DNA of 41,803 nt. Source: CAYRFQ01 sp964423615. GTDB taxonomy: Bacteria > Planctomycetota > Planctomycetia > Gemmatales > Gemmataceae. Under the pieces are notes generated by a model. The model was not told the origin of the DNA. It worked only from the letters and a program-made list of their open reading frames with translations, and made no database searches. Location of the stretch: positions 1 through 41,803 of the forward strand of contig CAYRFQ010000067.1 in assembly GCA_964423615.1 (NCBI GenBank), read 5' to 3'. Positions 24,090 through 32,975 of the stretch are shown one piece after another; position 1 is the first letter of the stretch; each line of letters starts with the position of its first letter. Made by a program: the position numbers and the translations under genes.

Positions 24090-24463
24090 GATTTGTTCTT
24101 GTCCTTTTGCAGTATCGATCTTGAGTACAAGGTTGTTGGCTTGTGGTAGTGGATTTGGCACGGATTTCGATAAGATTCCCTGGGTTGCGCATCCCATTTT
24201 GGGCGGAGATTCTACTGAGGGAACTAGCGGTTGTTGAAAGGCGTCGGAAAAGAAGTGCAGTTGTGATTTCGTGACAGCGCGTTGTTGTCGAACGGCTTGG
24301 CTTTGATGATTACGATGTGATTGGCAGATCGACCTGGCTTTTTTGTTAGAGGGCCTAACCCACCAACACTCTTCTGAAGTCCCCAAACAGGTGGAGTTGG
24401 CCCTTCTAACAAAAAACAGGAGCATCCTCATCGTGCCATTTGCTGACACGCTTAGCAGCGACT
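24090..24463. other. Intergenic stretch with a large hairpin
   Basis: 374 bases without a credible gene, between the TIGR03067-like gene and the lipoprotein gene on the same strand. It holds the inverted repeat at 24333-24420. Confidence 0.5.
24333..24420. repeat. Long imperfect inverted repeat, MITE-like or structured RNA
   Basis: Arms 24333-24364 and 24390-24420 pair over 29 bp with only small bulges (one 2-nt, three 1-nt) and no mismatches. Paired blocks are CCTG, TTTTTT, GTTAGA, GGGCC, AAC and C-CACC with their complements. The 25-nt loop has its own CTTC/GAAG dyad. The T-run is at the 5' and the A-run at the 3' side on both strands, the reverse of a rho-independent terminator. Confidence 0.75.
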
Positions 24464-24940
24464 TCACGCCGGAGAAGCAACCTCCGATTGGGAGTTATTT
24501 ACGCTGTCGTACTGAATTGCTTCGACCGGACGGGTGATCGGTTTAGTTTCGGGCTGACGCTCCCAGACTGAAACGCCGACGCCTTCGGCGGATTCGATTC
24601 GTTCGGGGCGGCGCGAGGTATTTCGAAATGGTCGGCAAATAACGAGACGGTCCCCATCCCATTCGTACAAACAACGGATCACTTTTCGAATCCCACCGAC
24701 GTCGGAGATCAGGTCCAAATGGTTCCGGCTTGGGTCGAGGCGAAAGTCGTAAGCCGTGAAGCGGTTGCGAAATTCTAACTCCCAAACGTCGCCGTCAACA
24801 ACGACCGTAGAGTTGCCCACAATCTGGGAAGGGACGAGTTCGTCGCCCAGCCGCATCGATGTCATCCGCCAGCAACCTTGCAATTGCCGCCAGTCAAAAG
24901 AATATTGAGACAGTTGTTTGGTATCGACAAGTTGACACAT
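24464..24940 (-). CDS. TIGR03067-like planctomycete domain protein
   Basis: 158 residues from the ATG at 24940, selected because GGAGGAG is 9 nt upstream; the frame is open further 5' with no protein-like sequence. The pattern LQGCWRMTSMRLGDELVPSQ, STVVVDGDVWELEF, FRLDPSRNHLDLIS and CLYEWDGDRLVICRP matches the lipocalin-like TIGR03067 domain (LQGxWxxxSxxxxG...xxDPxxxPxxID...GIYxxxGDxLxxC). No signal peptide is seen with this start, so it is probably cytosolic. The tail after residue 120 is polar. Function is unknown. Confidence 0.75.
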   Translation of the reverse strand: MCQLVDTKQLSQYSFDWRQLQGCWRMTSMRLGDELVPSQIVGNSTVVVDGDVWELEFRNRFTAYDFRLDPSRNHLDLISDVGGIRKVIRCLYEWDGDRLVICRPFRNTSRRPERIESAEGVGVSVWERQPETKPITRPVEAIQYDSVNNSQSEVASPA

Positions 24941-25167
24941 ATTTGAAATCTCCTCCGAAGAGCTAGGAGTTGGAAGAATCAGATTTCGTTGGCGCGGTCG
25001 CATCGTCGTCGGGCGACGATACGACCTTTCGCACATTGGGACGTAATGGGTCAAGAGGGGGGGCGGAATGATGAGCACATCGGGTCGGGCGTGGGACGGG
25101 GTCACGCCTGGCCGAGCGATACGACGCAGAAAGCTCGGCACCCTATTTGAGGTGCCGCTTGGGGCTC

Positions 25168-25404
25168 TCAGGATCGCCGCAGAAAGACGCTTCCGTTATC
25201 GGATTGGCACAGAAACGCACCAGCTGACAAACGGGGGTTAGGTGCGAGTTGTTTTTGAGATTCTTTGGCTGGGTGAATGATGGCCACGATCATCATCCCG
25301 ACAACAAAAGCGGCCAACACGATCAGAAACATTGGAGAGATCAAGATCGATTGAATGACGCTACCAGTATGCACAACGGCCTCTCCGAGCATTTGAATTG
25401 GCAT
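25168..25404 (-). CDS. Small single-pass membrane protein
   Basis: 78 residues from the ATG at 25404; GGGAGAG is 4-5 nt upstream, which supports the gene. One strong transmembrane helix (SPMFLIVLAAFVVGMMIVAI, about residues 24-43) is followed by a short polar tail with one Cys. There is no recognised family. It is divergent from the ECF sigma gene (337 nt apart), with 227 nt to the next gene on its own strand. Confidence 0.6.
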   Translation of the reverse strand: MPIQMLGEAVVHTGSVIQSILISPMFLIVLAAFVVGMMIVAIIHPAKESQKQLAPNPRLSAGAFLCQSDNGSVFLRRS

Positions 25405-25741
25405 CGGTCTCTCCCATAATGGATTCTTAGTGAGTATTCATTCGAGCCCTGGCGTGTTGTCCGGTTGGCTCGTTGATGGTTTGTAATGTTCGTTGCAATA
25501 GATGGTACTGTCGATCCCAGGGATTCCTGACACCACGGACTCATTTTTTTCATTTTTTTGATCGGTTCCTTGATCCAGTTCATAGTGGACCTAACAAACG
25601 GGCTCGGTGAGGTGCGGTTGACACCAACCCAAAACACAAGTTTCAGATGGCGGAAGAGCCACCCGACGAACCGATTGGTACCTTTCACCTGTTTTTCGGC
25701 GACCCGAGACCATGGGTCCAAATCCCAAAGGAGTATTCGGC

Positions 25742-26347
25742 ATGGAGAACGACTCAACGGCTAACACACGCGTCAGTTTGCTCAAGCGGCTCCGCGACCA
25801 GCCCGAAGATCACTCCGCCTGGGACGAATTTGTGGATCGTTACGCCCCGCAGTTGTACGCCTGGTGTCGGCAATGGCGCTTGCAAGACGCCGACGCCCAG
25901 GACATTACCCAAAATGTGCTGGTCAAATTGGCGGAGAAAATGCGATCGTTCGAATACGACGCCACCGGCAGCTTTCGAGCTTGGCTCAAGACTGTCACCC
26001 GCAACGCCTGGAATGATTTCGTCAAGAGTCAGCAACGGGCAGTCCAAGGGGCCGGCCACCAAGAGGTCGAGGAACTGTTGGGCAACGTCGAAGCCAGTGA
26101 ACATTTGGTTTCCCATCTCGAAAGTCTATTCGATCTGGAGGTGTTGGAACTTGCCAGCAGTCGCGTTCAGGCTCGTGTGGATGTCCAGTCCTGGGAAGCT
26201 TTTCGATTGACTGCTCGGGAACACGTTTCGAGCACTCAGGTGGCCGGGCGATTGAACATGACTGTTTCCGCTGTTTACAAAGCCAAGAGCCGCCTTCTTC
26301 AAATGATTCGAGAAGAAGTGGAGAAGATGGAAGGACAAGCCTCGTGA
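25742..26347 (+). CDS. ECF RNA polymerase sigma factor
   Basis: 201 residues from the ATG at 25742; AAGGAG is 8 nt upstream. Region 2 is clear: AWDEFVDRYAPQLYAWCRQW, then DAQDITQNVLVKLAEKM and SFRAWLKTVTRNAWNDFV. Region 4 is a helix-turn-helix (TAREHVSSTQVAGRLNMTVS, AVYKAKSRLLQMIREEV). It directs RNA polymerase to specific promoters. Its stop overlaps the GTG of the kinase gene (GTGA), so the two are co-translated. This fits the planctomycete ECF class linked to Ser/Thr kinases, in which the neighbouring kinase controls the sigma factor. Confidence 0.92.
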   Translation: MENDSTANTRVSLLKRLRDQPEDHSAWDEFVDRYAPQLYAWCRQWRLQDADAQDITQNVLVKLAEKMRSFEYDATGSFRAWLKTVTRNAWNDFVKSQQRAVQGAGHQEVEELLGNVEASEHLVSHLESLFDLEVLELASSRVQARVDVQSWEAFRLTAREHVSSTQVAGRLNMTVSAVYKAKSRLLQMIREEVEKMEGQAS

Positions 26348-29300
26348 CAAACCCTTGCCCCTCGGTCGAGACTTTGGGCTCTCTCTTGGTGGGGGAACTC
26401 GATGATGCCCAATCCCACAGGCTCGAATCCCATGTGGAGGTCTGCCCCAATTGCCAACAACGTCTCGATAGAATGACGGCTACCTCAGCTCTGTTTCGAG
26501 GATCGACAATACCATCGAATCCGGCGGAAGGAGACCGACGAGAGTTACCCCAGCCGGACCAACAAGTACAAACGTCCGACTTGGACGAGCCCGTTACCCT
26601 GACTGCCAAATTCCGTCAGCGTCTCAAGAAAAATTTAGCCGAGCATTTTGGTGAAGGGAGTGGCCAAAACCGCATTTCGCGAATGGAAAAGACCCTACCC
26701 GATCGAACTGCACGGCTACCCTCGATTCCTGGTTACGAATTTCTCGAAGAAAAAGGCCGAGGCGGAATGGGCGTTGTCTACAAGGCCCGACACCTGGCTT
26801 TGAATCGCTACGTTGCCGTGAAGTTGATCCTTCGCAACGAGTTCGCCACGGCCGAGCAACTGGTCCGATTTCGCTTGGAAGGCGAAATGGCCGCACAGGT
26901 CCAGCACCCAAACATCGTGGAAGTCTACGAAGTCGGTGCTTACGAAGATTTGCTATTCATGGTCATGGAATGGGTCGAAGGCACAACGCTGGCCGAAGAA
27001 CTCAAGACCTCCGGCCCTCTGACGTCCCAGCAAGCCGCTCAAACAGTGGCCACCTTGGCCCATGCGGTCCACGCGGCTCACTCCCGAGGGATCATTCATC
27101 GGGACTTGAAACCGTCCAACGTCTTGATTGGCTCGCAACCGGTATCGAACGACAATGACTCAGGCGCCCATTATCTCTTGTCGTCGTATGCTCTGGATAA
27201 GACACAAAACAACAGTGGTGCTCGCCAGCCCAGTAACGAAACCACTCGAATCCTCAAGATCGTCGATTTCGGGCTGGCCACGTCGATCCAAACCGGGAGC
27301 GGCCTCACCGAAACCGGAGTCATCCTGGGCACGCCGGAATACATGGCTCCCGAGCAAGCTTCCGAAGACAAGAAGGAAATCGGCAGACACACCGACGTCT
27401 ACGCCCTTGGAGTGATGCTTTACGAAATGATCACCGGAAAGCCCCCATTCCGGAGCGATACAGCGTTGCACACGCTCGGGCAAGTCACCAACAAGGAACC
27501 CGAACGCATCCGGCGTTCGTCTCGTCATGTCCCTCGAGACCTCGAAACGATTTGTATGAAGTGTTTGGAGAAGTCTCCGAACGGGCGCTACCCAACGGCG
27601 AAGACGCTGGCCGAAGACCTCGAACGATTCCTCACTGGCCAATCGATCGAAGCTCGTCCGACGAGTCCTCTCGAACGAGCCTGGAAGTGGGTCCGGCGCC
27701 ATCCGACCATCGCTGGGTTGGAGTTGTTGGTCTTGTTGACTTTCGTAATCGGAATGAGCACCTCAATCTATATTTCGGTCACCGCCACTCGAAACACGCA
27801 GAGAGCGATCGAGCGGGAACAGGTCGCCAGACGGCTGAAAATCGATGCGGAGAAAAGCACGCGGGACGCACGACAAAGCGAAAGGAGAGCCCTGGGTGCC
27901 GAGCAAGAAGCTCAAAGTGCGAAACGAAAAACTCTGTTGGAAAAAAGCCAAGCCGATCTTCAGGTAGGAAAATTGCAATTCCAAACGGGCATTCGTTTGG
28001 CTCAAAGCGGAGAGGTCGCGGTGGGGCTGTTCACCATGCTCGATGCCCTGAAATCGGTCCCTGCGCAAGAGAAAGATTGGGGACGGCTCATCCGATTGAA
28101 TCTGGCTGCGTGGAGCCGTCAGTTACCCGTTTTAGAAAACGCCATCCACTTGAAAAGAGGCCCGACGATGGTGTGGATACACGATCGGGCGGGTGAAACA
28201 TTTCTGACTCATAACAACAACGAACTGCAGCGCTGGAAAACGACCACTTTGACGCCCATCGCCCCGCCAAGATTACAGGACAACACCATTGGGACGTTCG
28301 GCGATCTGAGCCCCGACGAGACGCGATTCATCTCGACCGACCGCCTGGCCTTTCTTCGTTCGACGAAGGATGGTCGAGTATTGGCCAAGTTCGACGAAGC
28401 TGGCCAATATTCGTACAGGAACGAAGCCCTGCGATTTGCTGGGCGATTTCCCTTCCTCGTGAGCGGGGGTGCCGATGTACGCAAACACCGAATTTGTCGG
28501 CTTTGGAATTTTTCAGGACAGTCCGTTGGTCCCGAACTGACTTTGAATCGAGGGGACGAGTTCTCCTTCGTCCAGACCATGACCGACCAAATCGGGCTCG
28601 TTGTCTTCCGCCAAAGTACGGAGATGCCGTTTGGAAAACGCCCGCGTGCCGAATTCTGGGATGTTTGGGGAAACAAGCGTCTCGAAACCTTTCCGCCTTC
28701 CCTCCTTTCCGAGGACTCCTGGGTGCGATGGGACGAAAAAGTTCTGATTTCGAGTCGGTTCGACGGTTCGGTGCGTTGGTGGAAATCGGAGACCGGGGAG
28801 CCCGCCCCCGAACCTTGGTCTCCTCGACTTCGAGCCAACGCCGCTTTCTTGACGGGTCTTGGACGAATGCTGCTGACCCGTGGGACCGACACTATACGCC
28901 TTTATGACCTCATAACGGGATTACAATGGGGCGGAGACGTGTGGGGACCTCCTGGATGGATCAAAGTTACTCCCGATGCCAGCAGGTTCGTGACTTGTCC
29001 GACCGACGGCGGAACTTTGCGGGTATGGCGCTTGACCACGAACTCACCACAATTCACTTTTACCGCCAACCAACGAATCACTCCAGCGACCAACCGGGCA
29101 CCGCACTCCGATTACGATCAGATAATCTACAGCCCGGAGGCCCGGTTGGTTTTTTTGAGCAAGACACAAGAAAAGTACGGCCGACTTGTCGCTACGACGA
29201 CAAACCAACCTATTGGCGGTCCGGTCCGAAAAGAGATGGGGTGGGAAGCCGTTCGTCCGGGCGGGAAACGGAGAAAACTCAAGAGAGCTCAACGAATGGC

Positions 29301-30108
29301 ACCACCTCTGCGTCACCCGAGTCAGCTCGTGGCCTCGGCGCAGAGCCCCACCGACCCAATCCTCGCTTTGGCATTGGAGGACAAATCCGTGCGTTTGTGG
29401 GACTTGCAGACCGACCAGCAGATCGGCCCACCGTTGCACCATCGGGGAAAGATTCTGGGACTCGTTTTCTCGCCTGAAGGTGACCGTCTTGTCGTGACGA
29501 CCCGAACCGGACGTTCGCGAACCTGGACGGTGCCAACACCGATTCGTGGGAACACTTCGGCCATCGAACTTTGGCTCAAGGTCGTATCGGGCATGCAACT
29601 CTGTTCCGAGGCCAGTCCAACGATTGATGTCACGCGATCCCAGACCCAACTCGAATTCATCGACCTTCCTTCCTGGAACAAACTCCGCCGACAATGGCAA
29701 CAACTCGCCGACAAGCCTGACCCAGCTTGTGCCGTGCCACCTACCAAAGCGACCTGGCATCAACGACGAGCGCTGGACGCCCAGGAGGATTCGGATGTCC
29801 GTGGCGAACTGTGGCACCTGACACAACTGATTCGATTAAGACCTGAGGATTGGCAACTCTACGCCCGTCGCGGTCGTGCGTACGCCCGAGCGAGGTTACT
29901 CGAGAAGGCCGCAAAGGAATACGACCGAGTTGAGAAGCTCGCTCACGGTCAGGCCCGACAACTAAAGCAAAATGCCCAGATACCACCAACGCTGACCTTG
30001 AAGCATTGGTATCTTCACGAGATCCACAGCCACTGGACTCGGAACCAGTGGGGTATTGCCTTTTGGTACGCCTGTCGACTTGTTGGCTGGGAAATGAAGG
30101 GTGTTTAA
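26344..30108 (+). CDS. Membrane Ser/Thr protein kinase with anti-sigma-like zinc finger and C-terminal WD40-like repeats
   Basis: 1254 residues; GTG start at 26344 overlapping the sigma factor stop. Order: a zinc finger HxxxCxxC (H30, C34, C37) as in anti-sigma factors; kinase domain about 130-430 with GRGGMGVVYKA, K160 (VAVKLI), catalytic D254 in HRDLKPSN, D308 of DFG and MAPEQAS; one transmembrane helix (about 455-478); a coiled coil to about 545; then an extracytoplasmic region with degenerate WD40-like repeats, clearest at RLWDLQTDQQIGPPLHHRG, and a TPR-like end. About 48 residues lie between HRDLKPSN and DFG, far more than the usual dozen. It probably senses an envelope signal and phosphorylates or releases the sigma factor. 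Confidence 0.92.
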   Translation: MTNPCPSVETLGSLLVGELDDAQSHRLESHVEVCPNCQQRLDRMTATSALFRGSTIPSNPAEGDRRELPQPDQQVQTSDLDEPVTLTAKFRQRLKKNLAEHFGEGSGQNRISRMEKTLPDRTARLPSIPGYEFLEEKGRGGMGVVYKARHLALNRYVAVKLILRNEFATAEQLVRFRLEGEMAAQVQHPNIVEVYEVGAYEDLLFMVMEWVEGTTLAEELKTSGPLTSQQAAQTVATLAHAVHAAHSRGIIHRDLKPSNVLIGSQPVSNDNDSGAHYLLSSYALDKTQNNSGARQPSNETTRILKIVDFGLATSIQTGSGLTETGVILGTPEYMAPEQASEDKKEIGRHTDVYALGVMLYEMITGKPPFRSDTALHTLGQVTNKEPERIRRSSRHVPRDLETICMKCLEKSPNGRYPTAKTLAEDLERFLTGQSIEARPTSPLERAWKWVRRHPTIAGLELLVLLTFVIGMSTSIYISVTATRNTQRAIEREQVARRLKIDAEKSTRDARQSERRALGAEQEAQSAKRKTLLEKSQADLQVGKLQFQTGIRLAQSGEVAVGLFTMLDALKSVPAQEKDWGRLIRLNLAAWSRQLPVLENAIHLKRGPTMVWIHDRAGETFLTHNNNELQRWKTTTLTPIAPPRLQDNTIGTFGDLSPDETRFISTDRLAFLRSTKDGRVLAKFDEAGQYSYRNEALRFAGRFPFLVSGGADVRKHRICRLWNFSGQSVGPELTLNRGDEFSFVQTMTDQIGLVVFRQSTEMPFGKRPRAEFWDVWGNKRLETFPPSLLSEDSWVRWDEKVLISSRFDGSVRWWKSETGEPAPEPWSPRLRANAAFLTGLGRMLLTRGTDTIRLYDLITGLQWGGDVWGPPGWIKVTPDASRFVTCPTDGGTLRVWRLTTNSPQFTFTANQRITPATNRAPHSDYDQIIYSPEARLVFLSKTQEKYGRLVATTTNQPIGGPVRKEMGWEAVRPGGKRRKLKRAQRMAPPLRHPSQLVASAQSPTDPILALALEDKSVRLWDLQTDQQIGPPLHHRGKILGLVFSPEGDRLVVTTRTGRSRTWTVPTPIRGNTSAIELWLKVVSGMQLCSEASPTIDVTRSQTQLEFIDLPSWNKLRRQWQQLADKPDPACAVPPTKATWHQRRALDAQEDSDVRGELWHLTQLIRLRPEDWQLYARRGRAYARARLLEKAAKEYDRVEKLAHGQARQLKQNAQIPPTLTLKHWYLHEIHSHWTRNQWGIAFWYACRLVGWEMKGV

Positions 30109-30341
30109 CGCACTCGAAGCCCGAGTTCCGAGGTCGGCCTTAACATTTCGAATTCTTGTGGTCATGGCCACATGCCTTGGAGAGACTATTGTAACTCCAC
30201 ATCTACGATGGGCATTCTGACAGGCCATCCAGTAGTTTGGTCAATTTACGGATGGAAAAACGGTGATTTTTTGCAATCAGGTCAGTATTGTATATGGGAC
30301 TGCCTACGTAACCGCCGTTGTCCATCTTTCAGGAAAAGCAA

Positions 30342-31208
30342 ATGATCCAGTACAGCTGTCCCAACTGTAGTAATCAGATTCGACGGCCGACGCACCAAAA
30401 TCAAATCCATTGTGCATCTTGCGGCACTACGTTTTCCTCCTCTCGGCTGGAAACTCCGTATTACGGTTTGCGGAAAGTCCCTTTGACAAATCGCTATCCT
30501 TGGTTGCTTCCGGCGATCCTTGGGGCTGGTGTTCTCACAGTCCTCTGCGGAGCGTTTTTGTTCGTCTGGCTGTTGTCCGTGCAGCCTCCTCGAAACAACG
30601 CACCTCAAAACGTTTGGCAACAAGTGGCACCGGGAAACCTGGCACCAGAAAACGGCGATCCAGTGGGTCAGAGGGGAGGCAAGAACAAGACGAAAGCCCT
30701 CGTGATGGCAGCTTTGAACGAGCCAAACAAGGGTCAGCACATCCTCCTACCCTTCAACAATCAGCCGGAGAACAATGGCGATGCCAAGGCAAAAGACGAT
30801 GAGAATCCGACGGATTTGAAACGGAAACAAGAGCCACCAGAAGCCATTCGGACCCGAAACATTGTTGCTCGTTTTATCTTGGCCGATATTGGTCGGATTC
30901 GAGGAGCCGAGGCCGCCAACGTCCATCTGCAGTTCAACGCGTTGGGAGTCGAGTCCATTCCCTTCATGGTCGAAGGCGTCAACACGGCTGCCGAGATGCG
31001 TGCCAGTTGCCCGATCATAGCTCTGCAAGGCAGGCTGACTGGGTTAATCTCTCAGTGCGACGACGCCTACATGCTCGAACAAGCACAACAAAATTTGGGA
31101 CAGGGTGTTCGATCGGGCCAATGGTCACGACAGGTTCAGAACTTGCGGCAAGCGTGCAAAACTCGCCTCAGCAAACTTAACTCTCCCAACAGTTTCTTCG
31201 ATAAATAG
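30342..31208 (+). CDS. Zinc-ribbon single-pass membrane protein
   Basis: 288 residues from the ATG at 30342 (AGGA 7 nt upstream). The N-terminal zinc ribbon (C6, C9, C24, C27; YSCPNCSNQI) is followed by one transmembrane helix (about 53-80, WLLPAILGAGVLTVLCGAFL), a disordered Asn/Pro/Lys-rich linker (about 85-165) and a C-terminal domain with phrases AEAANVHLQFNALGVESIPF and ASCPIIALQGRLTGLISQCD. Topology would put the ribbon in the cytosol and the C-terminal domain outside. It lies 233 nt after the kinase on the same strand; a functional link is possible but unproven. Confidence 0.8.
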   Translation: MIQYSCPNCSNQIRRPTHQNQIHCASCGTTFSSSRLETPYYGLRKVPLTNRYPWLLPAILGAGVLTVLCGAFLFVWLLSVQPPRNNAPQNVWQQVAPGNLAPENGDPVGQRGGKNKTKALVMAALNEPNKGQHILLPFNNQPENNGDAKAKDDENPTDLKRKQEPPEAIRTRNIVARFILADIGRIRGAEAANVHLQFNALGVESIPFMVEGVNTAAEMRASCPIIALQGRLTGLISQCDDAYMLEQAQQNLGQGVRSGQWSRQVQNLRQACKTRLSKLNSPNSFFDK

Positions 31209-31242
31209 AGTCCTGAGCTGATTGGGTATCCTCCTGGATGAG

Positions 31243-31289
31243 CTTGGCTGGGCCGGTTGAGTCACATCAACCGGTACGGGCTAGCCAAG
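31243..31289 (+). terminator. Two-part hairpin after the zinc-ribbon gene
   Basis: CCGGTTGA (31253-31260) pairs with TCAACCGG (31267-31274), and outside it CTTGGCT (31243-31249) pairs with AGCCAAG (31283-31289). It lies 35 nt after the stop codon. No T-run. Confidence 0.5.
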
Positions 31290-31689
31290 ACCATCCAGGG
31301 ACCGAAATCAACCACGATCGAGAGACGCTCTGGTTCGAATCACTTCACACGATCTACATGCGCATTTGTGGAACCTCGTGACTCGGCCAGAAGATCAGTT
31401 TTACTCTCAGCACAAACCGGACAAACATTTCTTTCGCGTTCCCTGTGTGCCGTTGCCAGAAGAAGACGCAACAATAGCCTCTGCTCTTCTTTCCTTCATT
31501 CCTCACGTAGTTTGGCAATAGTCGGCAGCGGAATTCGATTTTGGAAGGAGATACCCCGGCGGAGTCTCCGAACCCTGATAAACAGTTCGAAGCAAAATTG
31601 GAGTGCGCCAAGAAGGCCAGCAGAGCAGTAGGGTTGAGTAAGAGGACGGGATGAGGATAAACGAACGACCCGAGTCCGAAAAGAAGACC

Positions 31690-31707
31690 GCGGCGGCGAA
31701 CCGCCGC
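31690..31707 (-). terminator. Terminator of the DedA gene
   Basis: On the minus strand GCGGCGG-TTCG-CCGCCGC forms a 7-bp all-GC stem with a stable UUCG tetraloop, followed by GGTCTTCTTTT. It is 20 nt past the DedA stop. Confidence 0.7.
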
Positions 31708-31726
31708 AATCCAACATCAAATCAAC

Positions 31727-32707
31727 CTACACCGACCGCTCGATCGGAGAAGCATTTTCTTTGATGGCCGCCTGGTCACTTGCGGCCGCAGGTGTCGGTG
31801 ATGGGGTGGTTGCGTCTTCTCTGGAGGGAAGTTCCGGAGCTTGTTTCTTGCCTGAGAATTTGTTTTGTGCCCACGCCAAAATCATCGGCAGTACGGACAG
31901 AAAGACGACGAGGATGATGACCTTCTCGACATGTTTTTCGACGTGAAAGTCTTCGCCAAATATCGGTTGTAAAACAGGATTCAGGGCCGAGGGCAAGAAA
32001 TAGCCAACGGCTAACATGCCGACGACCCAACCGATACCTCCGAAGACGTTATAGGCAACGAACCTGGGATAATACATGCGGCCAATTCCGGCAACGACGG
32101 GAGCAAAGGTCCTTATGATCGGAACAAAACGGGCAATGATGATCGTCTTGCCACCGTGCTTGTCGTAGAATTCCTGGGCTTTGAGTAAGTGATTTTTGTG
32201 GAAGAACAGAGAATCCTCGCGGGTAAAGAGTTTCTGACCAGCTTTGTACCCGATGCTGTAGCCCACTGTGTCTCCGACTATCGCGGATACACTCAGGGAT
32301 ACCATCAACGCGACTAGAAACTGCCAGCCCCAACCCGCGTCGGGATTCGCGCAGATCAAACCGACAAGGACCAACAACGAATCTCCTGGAAGGAAGAAAC
32401 CAACCAGTAAACCTGTTTCGGTGAAGATAATAAGGTTCAGAGTAATGAACGCAGCAATCAGGTATTGCGGACGACTTAGAACCTTCATGAGCCCTTGTGT
32501 GTTGAGCGTGAAGAGTTGTTTCAGAACGTCCCACACGAAATTCGTGTCTTCTCCTTCGGCAGCTTCCTCTTTGGCCTCGACGGCCGTGTCATCTTGGGCG
32601 TAGGCAAGTAAAGGCGGTGCAACAACGCTCGCAACCAAGTAGGTCGCGAGGAAGATTTTGATCCAGTGCAGGCATACTTGCCGAGGGCTTCGTTTCTTTG
32701 AGAGCAT
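31727..32707 (-). CDS. DedA/VTT-domain membrane protein with signal peptide
   Basis: 326 residues from the ATG at 32707 (AGGA 6 nt upstream). An N-terminal signal or first helix (KIFLATYLVASVVAPPLLAY) and an acidic spacer come first, then the DedA core: FTETGLLVGFFLPGDSLLVL, the soluble loop with FYDKHGGKTIII, and ARFVPIIRTFAPVVAGIGRM, the conserved R-x-x-P-x-x-R re-entrant motif. The C-terminus is a Pro/Ala-rich tail. DedA proteins act in the inner membrane as lipid flippases or scramblases, for example in undecaprenyl phosphate recycling. The added N-terminal part is unusual for short DedA proteins. It is followed by a clear terminator. Confidence 0.9.
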   Translation of the reverse strand: MLSKKRSPRQVCLHWIKIFLATYLVASVVAPPLLAYAQDDTAVEAKEEAAEGEDTNFVWDVLKQLFTLNTQGLMKVLSRPQYLIAAFITLNLIIFTETGLLVGFFLPGDSLLVLVGLICANPDAGWGWQFLVALMVSLSVSAIVGDTVGYSIGYKAGQKLFTREDSLFFHKNHLLKAQEFYDKHGGKTIIIARFVPIIRTFAPVVAGIGRMYYPRFVAYNVFGGIGWVVGMLAVGYFLPSALNPVLQPIFGEDFHVEKHVEKVIILVVFLSVLPMILAWAQNKFSGKKQAPELPSREDATTPSPTPAAASDQAAIKENASPIERSV

Positions 32708-32975
32708 CGGAGATCCTGTGTTCACGATGACGCGGGTAAGTGGGGGAAACGAGGACACTCCAAAGAGTACTGAGTTCGGGAAATCCTGCAAGACCAAGGA
32801 AGCCTGCACTATGTGTCCAAAATCGCCACCGACACGCAATTTCTCTTGCTCACACCCGTGACTTCGTGAGAGAATGATAAAGGTATGTATTTAACCTGCC
32901 TCAGTTTCCTCACTTATATCCGAGAGCCCGACCTCTCTCGATTCGAGTCTTACTCTAGAAGAGCCACGAAGTACC

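Larger units (their letters stand above)
31209..31726. other. Intergenic stretch between convergent genes
   Basis: 518 bases between the zinc-ribbon gene and the minus-strand DedA gene. It holds a hairpin near each end (31243-31289 and 31690-31707). The open frames in between lack start signals and protein-like sequence. Confidence 0.5.

Noticed and set aside
24333..24420. Reading the long hairpin as a rho-independent terminator
   Set aside because: The T-run precedes and the A-run follows the stem on both strands, the wrong polarity for termination.
31257..31631. 124-codon plus-strand ORF between the zinc-ribbon and DedA genes
   Set aside because: Ser/Arg-rich with no ribosome site; it begins inside the hairpin at 31243-31289 and resembles random translation.
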